A DNA stretch of 23,062 bases from JAGGAG01 sp964638035 (GTDB lineage: Bacteria; Gemmatimonadota; Gemmatimonadetes; Gemmatimonadales; GWC2-71-9), in NCBI GenBank assembly GCA_964638035.1, contig CAZWXD010000032.1:1-23062 (forward strand), read 5' to 3'. The notes below the pieces were generated by a model that was given only the letters and a program-made list of their open reading frames with translations, had not been told where the DNA came from and ran no database searches. The stretch's first letter is position 1. Every line of letters starts with the position of its first letter. The position numbers and the translations under genes were made by a program. This document shows positions 1-7,270 of this stretch, one piece after another.

Positions 1-1017
1 GTCCTTGTTGCCAGTGGCCGTGATGAAGATGTCGGCCGTCGCCACCACGTCGGCGAGGGTGGCAACCTGGAAGCCTTCCATGGCTGCCTGCAGGGCGTTG
101 ATCGGGTCGATCTCGGTCACCACCACCCGGGCACCCTGGCCCTTGAGTGCCTGCGCGCACCCCTTGCCCACGTCGCCGTAACCCAGCACCACCGCCACCT
201 TGCCGGCGAGCATCACGTCGGTGGCGCGGTTCAGGCCGTCCACGATCGAGTGCCGGCAACCATACAGGTTGTCGAACTTCGACTTGGTGACGCTGTCGTT
301 CACGTTGATGGCAGGAAAGGCCAGCGTGCCCGCCTGCATCATCTCGTAGAGCCGGTGCACGCCGGTGGTGGTCTCCTCCGAGACGCCCCGGATCCCGGCC
401 ACGACGCGCGTCCAGCGTCCCGGCCGCTTCTGCTGCTCCGCGCGGAGGAGGTCGAGGATCACGCCCCACTCCTCGGGATCCTTCGCGGCGTTGAAGGCCG
501 GCACCGCCCCCGCCTGCTCGAACTCCGCACCCTTGTGCACCAGCAGCGTGGCATCACCGCCATCGTCGAGCAGCAGGTTGGGACCCTTGCCATCGGGCCA
601 CATCAGCGCCTGCTCGGTGCACCACCAGTACTCCTCCAGTGACTCGCCCTTCCAGGCGTACACCGGCGTCCCGGTGGGATGCTCCACCGAGCCCGTGGGG
701 CCCACCACTACGGCCGCTGCTGCGTGGTCCTGGGTGGAGAAGATGTTGCACGAGACCCAGCGCACGTCGGCGCCCAGCTCCACCAGGGTCTCGATCAGCA
801 CCGCGGTCTGGACCGTCATGTGCAGCGAGCCCATGATCCGGGCCCCCTTGAGCGGGAACTTCCCGCGATACTCGGCGCGGATGGCCATGAGCCCGGGCAT
901 CTCGTACTCGGCCAGGCGGATCTCCTTCCGGCCCCACTCGGCGAGCGACAGGTCCTTCACCTTGTAGGCAGGACGGTCGAGCGTGCTCTGCGTGTTGAGG
1001 GTCGCAACGGCGGTCAT
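1..1017 (-). CDS. ahcY: Adenosylhomocysteinase, 5' part (runs off left edge)
   Basis: This enzyme reversibly hydrolyses S-adenosylhomocysteine to adenosine and homocysteine in the cytoplasm, removing the product that inhibits methyltransferases. The 339 visible residues match the family closely: STQDHAAAA at about 94-102, DDGGD at 151-155, a FPAINVNDSVTKSKFDN stretch carrying the catalytic Lys/Asp region, the NAD-binding loop GYGDVGKG at 279-286, and TATGNKD as the last visible residues. Full-length family members have about 430-480 residues, so roughly 100 or more C-terminal residues lie outside the window. The ATG at 1017 is preceded by a GGAG about 8 bases upstream. It lies 43 bases behind the SahR-like gene on the same strand, so the two are probably co-transcribed and controlled by the intracellular SAH level. 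Confidence 0.96.
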   Translation of the reverse strand, partial: MTAVATLNTQSTLDRPAYKVKDLSLAEWGRKEIRLAEYEMPGLMAIRAEYRGKFPLKGARIMGSLHMTVQTAVLIETLVELGADVRWVSCNIFSTQDHAAAAVVVGPTGSVEHPTGTPVYAWKGESLEEYWWCTEQALMWPDGKGPNLLLDDGGDATLLVHKGAEFEQAGAVPAFNAAKDPEEWGVILDLLRAEQQKRPGRWTRVVAGIRGVSEETTTGVHRLYEMMQAGTLAFPAINVNDSVTKSKFDNLYGCRHSIVDGLNRATDVMLAGKVAVVLGYGDVGKGCAQALKGQGARVVVTEIDPINALQAAMEGFQVATLADVVATADIFITATGNKD

Positions 1018-1060
1018 CGTCAACTCCATTGGGTCGTGAACGTGAGGTTCGGCATCGATA

Positions 1061-1990
1061 CTATGGTTTGCGTGCGCTCGCGGCGAAGAGCAGCGGCCCG
1101 CGCGCCGCAGGATCGGCGGGGAGCGGGACCACACGCCCCGCGTCCAGGCCAGCCCGCGTGAGCCAGCCTTCCACCTCGCGCGCCGCAAAGCCCGGCCACC
1201 GCTGGCCAAAGCGCTGTTGCAACTCCACCTGGTCGTGGCGGTCGAGGTCGACCAGCAGCAGCCGCCCGCCGGACACCAGGGTGCGCGCCGCCTCGGCCAC
1301 CACCTGCCCCGGATCGGGTGCGTAGGTAAGCACCAGGCCCAGGATGGCGACGTCGAGGACCTTGTCCTCCACCGGGAGCGACTCGAGCTGGCCGTGACGC
1401 AACTCGACGTTGGTGGTGCCGCGCAGGCGCGTGCGTGCCACGTCGAGCATCGCGCGCGAACCATCGACCGCGATGACGCGCGACACGAACGGTGCGACGG
1501 CGAGCGCCAGGTGCCCGGTCCCGGCACCGAGGTCACCAACCAGCGATGACGGGTCGAGCAGGCCCAGGAGCGGGAGCAGCTCGACCCGCCCGCCGAAGAG
1601 CTCGCTGCGGATCGTGTCCCATTCGCCGGCAGAACCCTCGAAGAAGCTGTCACGGGCCTCGCGCCGGGCAATCACGTGCCGCCCGCGCTCCGCATCGCGC
1701 CGGGCGTCCGCGCTCCCGGCGATGTCGCGGCGCACCAGCTCCCACAGCTGCTGCGCGGCGGGCTCGCCCTGCGGCGTGGCGCGGTAGAAGCGGGTGCTCC
1801 CCTCGGCGCGGGACGTCACCCACCCGGCCTTGTGGAGGGTCTTGAGGTGGCGGCTCACGCTGGGCTGGGGAATCTGCAGGATGTCGCCCAGGTCGCCAAC
1901 GCTTAACTCGCGTGGCTCCAACAAGATGAGGAGCCGGGCCCGGAGGGGATCGGCAAAGAGGTCAAGCTGGGGCAGGAGCGACGCGGTCAT
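1061..1990 (-). CDS. ArsR-family HTH regulator fused to SAM-methyltransferase domain (SahR-like)
   Basis: The 309-residue protein has two parts. Residues about 1-90 are an ArsR-type winged helix; the recognition helix is around 42-58 (PQPSVSRHLKTLHKAGWV). Residues about 110-309 are a class I methyltransferase fold with motif I DLGAGTGHLAL near 153-163 and an acidic strand end (IAVDGS) near 173-178. In Desulfovibrio and other Proteobacteria, SahR has this same architecture, binds S-adenosylhomocysteine and represses ahcY and methionine-cycle genes. The position directly upstream of ahcY supports the same role here, but that is inference. It could instead be an active methyltransferase. The ATG at 1990 has no good Shine-Dalgarno, and a promoter ends almost on it, which suggests leaderless translation. 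Confidence 0.88.
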   Translation of the reverse strand: MTASLLPQLDLFADPLRARLLILLEPRELSVGDLGDILQIPQPSVSRHLKTLHKAGWVTSRAEGSTRFYRATPQGEPAAQQLWELVRRDIAGSADARRDAERGRHVIARREARDSFFEGSAGEWDTIRSELFGGRVELLPLLGLLDPSSLVGDLGAGTGHLALAVAPFVSRVIAVDGSRAMLDVARTRLRGTTNVELRHGQLESLPVEDKVLDVAILGLVLTYAPDPGQVVAEAARTLVSGGRLLLVDLDRHDQVELQQRFGQRWPGFAAREVEGWLTRAGLDAGRVVPLPADPAARGPLLFAASARKP

Positions 1991-2016
1991 CGTACATCCA
2001 ATATTGCGAATGTACG
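1991..2016 (-). promoter_or_regulatory. Candidate operator palindrome of the SahR-like regulator
   Basis: CGTACAT (1991-1997) and ATGTACG (2010-2016) form a perfect 7-bp inverted repeat with a 12-bp centre. A second small palindrome, CAATATTG (1999-2006), lies inside it, with its centre displaced by one base. The element abuts the regulator's start codon and covers the predicted -10 box. This is the usual arrangement for an ArsR-type autorepressor. Its assignment to this regulator is inferred from position. Confidence 0.6.
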
Positions 2017-2028
2017 AATGGAAAGCAA
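2000..2028 (-). promoter_or_regulatory. Predicted promoter of sahR-like/ahcY
   Basis: Read on the minus strand, TTGCTT (2028-2023) is followed by exactly 17 bases and then AATATT (2005-2000). This places the start of transcription around 1993-1991, within about 3 bases of the ATG at 1990, so the transcript would be leaderless or nearly so. The box sequences are only partial matches to the housekeeping consensus. Confidence 0.5.
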
Positions 2029-2034
2029 GGACCC

Positions 2035-2445
2035 CTACTCGGAGGGCTCCCCGGTGATCGCCAGCAGCGCCTTCCTGGCCATGTGGGCCACGTCGTCATT
2101 CCGATCCTCACGGGCCTCCTGCAGGGCGGGGACGGCGGCGGCGGCCGGCGGCCCGATTTCCCGGAGCGCAATGGCGCTGGCGTAGCGGACGGCGTTGTTG
2201 TCGTCCTTGAGGCTCCTGATGAGGGCGGGTACCGCTGGTGCCCCGGCCGCACCCATCGAGCTGATGGCGTAGGCCGCGGCAAGGCGCGAGTAGGGTGCCG
2301 CGGCCCCGGTGAGGTCCTGGACCCAGGCGGAGAGGGGACGGTCCTGGAAGCTGGGTTCATCGCCCTTGGCGCTGGACTGGGCCAGGGCCGGGCCAGTGAT
2401 GGCGCTGATCAAGGTGGTGACGAGCAATGCGCGAACAACGAACAT
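2035..2445 (-). CDS. Small secreted HEAT-repeat protein
   Basis: This 136-residue protein begins with a signal peptide (about residues 1-22, ending GPALAQS). It continues with about three HEAT-like helical pairs, visible as repeated AA-YAISSMGA-AGAPAVPALIRSL and ASAIALREIGP-AAAAVPALQEA blocks between residues about 50 and 132. HEAT repeats bind proteins and have no catalytic role, so the partner is unknown. The ATG at 2445 has an AGGA ribosome site and starts 8 bases after the stop of the zinc metallopeptidase gene on the same strand, so the two are very likely one operon. The stop at 2035 lies 44 bases upstream of the next minus-strand gene, which has its own promoter. Confidence 0.85.
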   Translation of the reverse strand: MFVVRALLVTTLISAITGPALAQSSAKGDEPSFQDRPLSAWVQDLTGAAAPYSRLAAAYAISSMGAAGAPAVPALIRSLKDDNNAVRYASAIALREIGPPAAAAVPALQEAREDRNDDVAHMARKALLAITGEPSE

Positions 2446-2453
2446 CGTGATCC

Positions 2454-3299
2454 TCAGTTGGCGCGGGAGAAGGTGTCACACTGGTTGGGGTCGCCGGTCT
2501 GGAATCCGCGGCGGAACCAGGCCATGCGCTCCTCGGACGAGCCGTGCGTGAACGACTCGGGGCTCACGGCCTGCCCCTGCATCTGCTGGATCCGGTCGTC
2601 GCCCACGGCGGCAGCGGCGCGGAGTCCCTCCTCGATGTCGCCCTGCTCGAGCACGCCCTGCTGTCCGGCGTGATGTGCCCACATGCCGGCGTAACAGTCG
2701 GCCTGGAGTTCGAGCAGGACGGACGCGCGGTTGGCCAGCTCCGGCCTCGACTGCTGGAGCCGGCTCACCTGCTCCGAGGTGCCACGCAGTGCCTGCACAT
2801 GGTGGCCAATCTCGTGGGCAATCACGTACGCCTGCGCCATGTCGCCTGGCGCGCCGAACTGGTCCCGGAGCTGGTCATAGAAGCCGAGGTCGATATACAC
2901 CTTGTGGTCGCCCGGACAGTAAAAGGGGCCGCTCGCAGCCTGGGCGCTGCCGCAGGCCGACTGCACCCGGTCGCGGAAGAGCACGAGCCTGGCGGGCTGG
3001 TAGCCGGGCATGACCCCGGCCCAGTAGGTCTGGTTGCTGTCGAGCACCGCCGAGACCTGGAGGACGCGTTCCTCCTCGGCCGGGTCGTTGATGGGTATGC
3101 CGGCTTCGGACGACGGCATGGCCGCCCCGGCGCCCCCGGCCAGGCTCACAAGGTCGGTGCGGAAGACAAAGCTCAGGACGAGGAGGACGAGCAGCCCGCC
3201 CAGGCTCAATCCTCGCCCACCCCTGAACCCGCCCCCGAAGCCACCTCCGCCGCGGCGGTCCTCGAGGTTCTCGCTTCGGCCGGTCGGGTTCAGGCGCAT
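2454..3299 (-). CDS. Neutral zinc metallopeptidase, YpfJ family
   Basis: The 281-residue protein has a Gly/Arg-rich N-terminus (residues 8-30), one membrane segment (about 31-50, LSLGGLLVLLVLSFVF) and a large soluble domain that probably lies outside the inner membrane. The family (putative neutral zinc metallopeptidase, PF04228) is identified by HEIGHH at 162-167, which supplies two zinc-binding histidines and the catalytic Glu. ELQADCYAGMWAHH at about 197-210 would carry the third ligand region. Other family hallmarks are YCPGDHKVYIDLGFYDQL and the C-terminal SFTHGSSEERMAWFRRGF. Substrates of this family are poorly known. The ATG at 3299 has a GGGAG ribosome site. It is the first gene of a unit with the HEAT-repeat gene. 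Confidence 0.93.
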   Translation of the reverse strand: MRLNPTGRSENLEDRRGGGGFGGGFRGGRGLSLGGLLVLLVLSFVFRTDLVSLAGGAGAAMPSSEAGIPINDPAEEERVLQVSAVLDSNQTYWAGVMPGYQPARLVLFRDRVQSACGSAQAASGPFYCPGDHKVYIDLGFYDQLRDQFGAPGDMAQAYVIAHEIGHHVQALRGTSEQVSRLQQSRPELANRASVLLELQADCYAGMWAHHAGQQGVLEQGDIEEGLRAAAAVGDDRIQQMQGQAVSPESFTHGSSEERMAWFRRGFQTGDPNQCDTFSRAN

Positions 3300-3379
3300 C
3301 GGGTTGCTCCCGGGTCACGGACAAGTAGTGGGCGGCAATGGTGCTGGGCCGCAGGCATGGCGGAAACGCGTGCCGCTCC

Positions 3380-3413
3380 TGCAACGTACGGCATATGGCC
3401 GTGCAACGCACGG
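3380..3413. repeat. 12-bp direct repeat in divergent intergenic region
   Basis: TGCAACGTACGG (3380-3391) and TGCAACGCACGG (3402-3413) differ at one base and are spaced 22 bp start to start, about two turns of the helix. They lie between the divergent metallopeptidase gene and the NTF2-like gene. The sequence between and around them can also form short hairpins (ACGGC/GCCGT and CCGTGC/GCACGG). A regulator site is possible; the protein that would bind it is unknown. No clear -35/-10 pair is seen in 3300-3469 on either strand. Confidence 0.4.
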
Positions 3414-3469
3414 TGTCCGGCCGACCCCGACCGGACCCCGATCCCCTCCAGCCACAGGATGCCATTCGC

Positions 3470-3970
3470 ATGCGTCTCCCTCGCAGGCTCACGCTGGCAG
3501 CGCTTCCCGCCCTTTCGCTACTGCTGGCGGGCGCGCCCCTGCTTGCCCAGGCCGCTCCGGGCGGCCATTCGGCCCTCGAGCAGGACGTGCTCACCGTCGT
3601 GACCCGCCTCTTCGACGGCATGCGCGCCCGGGACACCGCCATGGTCAGGAGCGTCTTTGCGCCCGGTGCCGAACTGAAGGGCGCCGGGACGCGGAATGGG
3701 ACGCCGGGGGTGGCGTCCACGAGTGCAGATGAGTTCATTCGGATGGTGGGTGCCGCGACGGGACCCACGTGGGACGAGCGGATCCATCACCCGGAAGTCC
3801 GGATTGACGGCAACCTCGCGTCGGTGTGGACGGTGTACGATTTCTACCTTGGCGACAAGCTCAGCCACTGCGGAGTCGATGCGTTTCACCTGGCGCGCTT
3901 CCCTGACGGGTGGAAGATCATCGCCCTTGCGGACACGCGGCGGCGCGAAGGTTGCGGCCAGGCCCCGTAG
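3470..3970 (+). CDS. Secreted NTF2/SnoaL-like domain protein
   Basis: The 166-residue protein starts with a signal peptide (MRLPRRLTLAALPALSLLLA..., cleavage probably after AQA at about residue 26). The rest resembles the DUF4440/SnoaL-like branch of the NTF2 cone fold: an N-terminal helix (VLTVVTRLFDGMRARDTAMVRSVF), the strand pattern VRIDGNLASVWTVYDFYLG, and the terminal strand DGWKIIALADTRR. Many such proteins are secreted or lipid-bound and have no assigned reaction, so no function is claimed. An open frame extends upstream to 3338, but the ATG at 3470 gives a proper signal peptide and has AGGA upstream. It runs in the same direction as the S41 protease gene, 36 bases before that gene's chosen start. 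Confidence 0.8.
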   Translation: MRLPRRLTLAALPALSLLLAGAPLLAQAAPGGHSALEQDVLTVVTRLFDGMRARDTAMVRSVFAPGAELKGAGTRNGTPGVASTSADEFIRMVGAATGPTWDERIHHPEVRIDGNLASVWTVYDFYLGDKLSHCGVDAFHLARFPDGWKIIALADTRRREGCGQAP

Positions 3971-4006
3971 GTTTCCCGAGGCGGCATGCAGGCACGGAGG
4001 TTGTTC

Positions 4007-5557
4007 ATGCGGATGAAGGCATTGGGGCTGCTGGCGATCCCGGCGGCCGCGATGATCGGGGTGGTCCTGCTGGCAGCAGGCTTCCCCCGGTACGATGGCG
4101 CGCGCCTGCTCGACCAGGTCGTGGCGCGGCTGCAGCGCGAGGCGATCGACTCCCTGTCGCTGGACGAGATCTACGAGCGGGCGGCCCGCGGCCTGGTTCG
4201 CCAGGTGGATGACCCCTATGCCGCACTCTTCTCGCCGGCCGAGATGCAGCGGTTCTCGCGGGAGAGCCTGGGGAACGCATACGGCGGGGTGGGCCTCCTG
4301 ATCGAGGACCAGGACGGCCTGATCGTCGTCAGCCGGGTCTTCCCCAACACGCCGGGCGAGCAGGGCGGCGTGCTGGCCGGCGACCGCATTGTCGAGGTGG
4401 ATGGCGAGTCGGTGCGCGGCTTCAAGCTCGACCAGGTTTCACGCAAGCTGCTCGGCCGTCCCGGCACGCCAGTGGAGGTGGTGCTGCAACGGGAGGGCGC
4501 TGCGGAGCCGATCCGCTACCGCCTCGTGCGGGCCACGGTGCACGTCCCGGGCGTCCCGTACGCCATGCTGTTCAACGGGCATGTCGGCTACGTCTCGCTC
4601 CAGCGCTTCAATGACATGGCCGGCGAGGAACTGGGGACCGCGGTGGAGGGGCTCGTCTCGCGCGGGGCGACCAGCATGATCCTCGACTTGCGCGGCAACC
4701 CGGGCGGCGACCTCGAGCAGTCCATCCGGGTGGCCAACCTCTTCCTGCCGCCCGATGCCGAGGTGGTCACGGTGCGCTATCGCAACCGGCCCATCGAGGT
4801 CCGCAAGACGACCACGCCGCCGGTGCTGCCCACGCTCCCGCTCATCGTGCTCACCGACAGCGGCAGTGCATCCGCCTCGGAGATCGTGGCCGGCGCGCTG
4901 CAGGACCACGACCGCGCGGTGCTCCTCGGCACCACGTCGTTCGGGAAGGGCGTGGTGCAGACGCTCTATCCGCTCGATGGCGGGTGGACGCTCAAGCTCA
5001 CCAATGCGAAGTGGTACACACCCAGTGGGCGGTCCATCCAGCGCGACCGCACCGACCCCGACTCCCTCCCACGCCAGGTGAGCCGTCCTGCGTACAAGTC
5101 GGCCCACGGGCGGACGGTGCTGGGCGGCGGCGGCATCGTGCCGGATGTCGAGGTGGGGTCCGATACGCTCACGACGCCGGAACAGCAGCTCCAGCGTGCG
5201 CTCTCCGTGAAGGCGCGCGAGAGCAACGTGGCGCTGCAGCAGCTTGCCCGCGACCTCAAGCCCAGGGTGAAGTACGACTTTACGGTGCAGCCGGCGTGGC
5301 GCGACACGCTCTACCGGCGGCTCACCCGGTCGGGTGTGGAGGTGACGCGGACCCAGTGGGACGCAAGCCAGCCGATGGTGGACCGGTTGATCGAGCAGCG
5401 CCTGGCACGCACGGCATTCGGCGACTCGGCGGCCTTCCGCCGCTGGGCGCCCTCCGATGCGCAACTCCGGCGCGCACTGGCGCTGCTGGGCAGCGCCCGG
5501 TCGCAGGACGAACTGCTCGCCATGGTGGGGAACGAGACCAGGGTCGGCGCGCGCTGA
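4007..5557 (+). CDS. S41-family C-terminal processing protease (CtpA/Prc type)
   Basis: This periplasmic, membrane-anchored serine protease would cleave proteins from their C-terminal ends. Numbering from the ATG at 4007 (516 residues), a hydrophobic N-terminal segment covers about 4-25. An N-terminal helical region follows, then a PDZ domain at about 88-173 (GGVGLLIEDQDGLIVVSRVFPNTPGEQGGVLAGDRIVEVDG region). The protease core contains DLRGNPGGDL, DSGSASASEI with the probable nucleophile Ser289, and FGKGVVQ with the general base Lys314, 25 residues apart as in Prc and D1 protease. A roughly 110-residue C-terminal extension is helical. The 4007 start has CGGAGG six bases upstream; an in-frame ATG at 3986 adds seven residues and is the alternative. 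The sulfurtransferase gene follows after 18 bases. Confidence 0.93.
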   Translation: MRMKALGLLAIPAAAMIGVVLLAAGFPRYDGARLLDQVVARLQREAIDSLSLDEIYERAARGLVRQVDDPYAALFSPAEMQRFSRESLGNAYGGVGLLIEDQDGLIVVSRVFPNTPGEQGGVLAGDRIVEVDGESVRGFKLDQVSRKLLGRPGTPVEVVLQREGAAEPIRYRLVRATVHVPGVPYAMLFNGHVGYVSLQRFNDMAGEELGTAVEGLVSRGATSMILDLRGNPGGDLEQSIRVANLFLPPDAEVVTVRYRNRPIEVRKTTTPPVLPTLPLIVLTDSGSASASEIVAGALQDHDRAVLLGTTSFGKGVVQTLYPLDGGWTLKLTNAKWYTPSGRSIQRDRTDPDSLPRQVSRPAYKSAHGRTVLGGGGIVPDVEVGSDTLTTPEQQLQRALSVKARESNVALQQLARDLKPRVKYDFTVQPAWRDTLYRRLTRSGVEVTRTQWDASQPMVDRLIEQRLARTAFGDSAAFRRWAPSDAQLRRALALLGSARSQDELLAMVGNETRVGAR

Positions 5558-5575
5558 GGTGAAGGGAGCGGGGCG

Positions 5576-6472
5576 ATGACGGCAGGACAGGTGGTGCCGG
5601 CGGTGACGCCGATCGGTGAACGGGGCTACGCGCATCCCGAGGTGCTGGTGTCCACCGAGTGGGTGGCGGAGCACCTGGGCGACCCGAAGGTGCGCCTGGT
5701 GGAATCGAATGAAGACATCCTGCTGTACGACACGGGGCACATCCCCGGGGCGGTGAAGGTCGACTGGGTCACCGACCTGAACGACAGCCTGCGTCGCGAC
5801 TACGTGGACCGGGAGACCTTCCAGAGGCTCCTGCGCGAGAAGGGGATCAACAAGGACACGACGGTGGTGTTCTACGGCGACCGGAACAACTGGTGGGCGA
5901 CCTACGCATTCTGGGTGTTCCGGCTCTTCGGACTCACCAGGCTCAAGCTCATGGATGGCGGCCGGCTTCGCTGGGTCGATGAAGGGCGACCGCTCTCGAC
6001 CCAGGTACCGTCCGTGCCGCAGGGCAACATCACGATCGCCACACGCAACGACGATCCCATCCGTGCCTTCCGCGACGAGGTGCTCTCGCACCTCGGGAGG
6101 AAGGGCCAACTGGTGGACGTCCGGAGCCCGGAGGAGTACCGGGGCGAGCGGCTGCACATGGCCGACTACCCGAATGAGGGCGCCCTCCGCGGGGGCCACA
6201 TTCCCGGCGCGAAGAGCGTCCCGTGGGCGCGCGCCGTGAACCCCGATACCCACACCTACCTCCCGGCAGCCGAGCTCCGCGCGCTGTACGAAACCGACCA
6301 GGGCATTGCGCCCGACCGGGAGACGATCGTGTACTGCCGGATTGGCGAGCGGTCGTCGCACACCTGGTTCGCGCTCACCTACCTGCTGGGCCATCCCCGG
6401 GTCCGCAACTACGATGGCAGCTGGACAGAATGGGGGAACTCGGTCGGCCTGCCGGTGGAGCGGGGCGGCTAG
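5576..6472 (+). CDS. Two-domain rhodanese (thiosulfate/mercaptopyruvate sulfurtransferase)
   Basis: The 298-residue protein carries two rhodanese domains. The N-terminal inactive one is about residues 22-140 (GHIPGAVKVDWVTDLND, FYGDRNNWWATYAFWVFRLFG). The C-terminal active one is about 160-295 (QLVDVRSPEEYRGE, GHIPGAKSVPWARAVN). The active-site loop is CRIGERSSHTWF with catalytic Cys254, the loop typical of actinobacterial CysA-type thiosulfate sulfurtransferases. It would move sulfane sulfur from thiosulfate or 3-mercaptopyruvate to cyanide or thiols; which donor is used cannot be told from sequence. There is no signal peptide, so it is cytoplasmic. The ATG at 5576 has GGGAGCGGGG upstream and lies 18 bases after the protease stop, suggesting co-transcription. 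Confidence 0.94.
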   Translation: MTAGQVVPAVTPIGERGYAHPEVLVSTEWVAEHLGDPKVRLVESNEDILLYDTGHIPGAVKVDWVTDLNDSLRRDYVDRETFQRLLREKGINKDTTVVFYGDRNNWWATYAFWVFRLFGLTRLKLMDGGRLRWVDEGRPLSTQVPSVPQGNITIATRNDDPIRAFRDEVLSHLGRKGQLVDVRSPEEYRGERLHMADYPNEGALRGGHIPGAKSVPWARAVNPDTHTYLPAAELRALYETDQGIAPDRETIVYCRIGERSSHTWFALTYLLGHPRVRNYDGSWTEWGNSVGLPVERGG

Positions 6473-6508
6473 TCGCCGCAGCCGGAACAGGCTCGGGCGT
6501 GGTGGAGC

Positions 6509-6537
6509 GAGGGGCTGGCGCTAAACGCTGGCCCCTC
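6509..6537 (+). terminator. Hairpin after sulfurtransferase gene, possible terminator
   Basis: Bases 6509-6520 pair with 6526-6537 across the five-base loop CTAAA. The stem has 12 bp, including two central G-T wobbles, with GAGGGGC opposite GCCCCTC. It begins 36 bases after the sulfurtransferase stop. The downstream sequence AATGCGTT lacks a proper T run, so it is a weak intrinsic terminator at best. The rest of 6473-6661 holds only the tetR control region. Confidence 0.5.
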
Positions 6538-6611
6538 AATGCGTTATGCCACCACACACCTCAGCTTCGCGTGACGGCGCAGGGAGCTCCAGGAGGCACC
6601 GAACCCCTGAT

Positions 6612-6627
6612 GCAAGCACCTACTTGC
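6612..6627 (+). promoter_or_regulatory. Candidate TetR operator upstream of efflux operon
   Basis: GCAAGCA (6612-6618), a CC centre and TACTTGC (6621-6627) form a 16-bp inverted repeat with 6 of 7 arm positions matching, the size and form usual for TetR-family operators. It ends 34 bases before the tetR ATG. TTGCTT (6625-6630) and TAGCTT (6646-6651) could be -35 and -10 boxes with a short 15-base spacer, so the operator would overlap the -35 box. Confidence 0.45.
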
Positions 6628-6661
6628 TTTCTGTGAAGGTTCGCTTAGCTTCTCCGGCCTC

Positions 6662-7270
6662 ATGACAGCTCCCACGATCGACACCAGGTCCAGGATCCTC
6701 GAAGTCGCGGCACAGGTGTACTCCGAGTGCGGCTACCGTGGCACCACCACCCGCCGGATTGCGCAGGATGCAGGGGTGAACGAAGTCACGCTCTTCCGGC
6801 AGTTCGGCTCGAAGGACGCCCTGCTGCGCGAGGCGATCGAGCAGGCGGACCGGAGGAGCCGGGCTCCCCTGGATGCGGGCGCGGAGGATGCCGTGGAGGA
6901 GTTGCACCGCTGGGCGTTCAGCAGCTTTGAACGCTTGTACGCCTACCGGAACCTCATCCGGCAGGTGATGGGGGACATGGTGGCATTTCCCGCCATCGCC
7001 CCACGCGTCTGCGATGAAACCAGCCATGAGGTGGACCAGCTCTACCAGTTCCTCGGTCGGCTGGTGGAGCGGGGCGTCATCCCGGCGCAGGCGCCGGAGC
7101 GGCTCGAGGCCGCCGCCGCGCTGCTGTTCCACGGCCTGCTGGGCCACGCCCTGTGGCGCGACATCGTGCCGGAGATTCCGCCTGCCGCCGCCTGCATCCG
7201 GCAGTTTGTCGAGTTGACGTGGCGGGCGCTCAAGGCACCCCAACCCGAATCACCTGGAGCCCGGCCCTGA
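6662..7270 (+). CDS. TetR/AcrR-family transcriptional regulator
   Basis: The 202-residue protein has an N-terminal TetR helix-turn-helix (residues about 9-55: RILEVAAQVYSECGYRGTTTRRIAQDAGVNEVTLFRQF followed by GSKDALL). A helical ligand-binding domain fills the remainder. It is the first gene of an RND efflux operon and probably represses it, releasing DNA when a pump substrate binds; this follows the common pattern for such operons and is inference here. The stop (7268-7270) overlaps the ATG of the TolC-like gene by one base, so translation is coupled. No Shine-Dalgarno precedes the ATG at 6662, which may be a leaderless start. The ligand is unknown. Confidence 0.93.
   Translation: MTAPTIDTRSRILEVAAQVYSECGYRGTTTRRIAQDAGVNEVTLFRQFGSKDALLREAIEQADRRSRAPLDAGAEDAVEELHRWAFSSFERLYAYRNLIRQVMGDMVAFPAIAPRVCDETSHEVDQLYQFLGRLVERGVIPAQAPERLEAAAALLFHGLLGHALWRDIVPEIPPAAACIRQFVELTWRALKAPQPESPGARP

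Noticed and set aside
3338..3469. N-terminal extension of the NTF2-like protein
   Set aside because: It would bury the signal peptide behind 44 Arg/Pro-rich residues and cover the direct-repeat region; the ATG at 3470 fits better.
4439..6394. 651-codon minus-strand open frame opposite the protease and sulfurtransferase genes
   Set aside because: Composition is that of a high-GC antisense shadow, and both plus-strand genes have full catalytic motifs.
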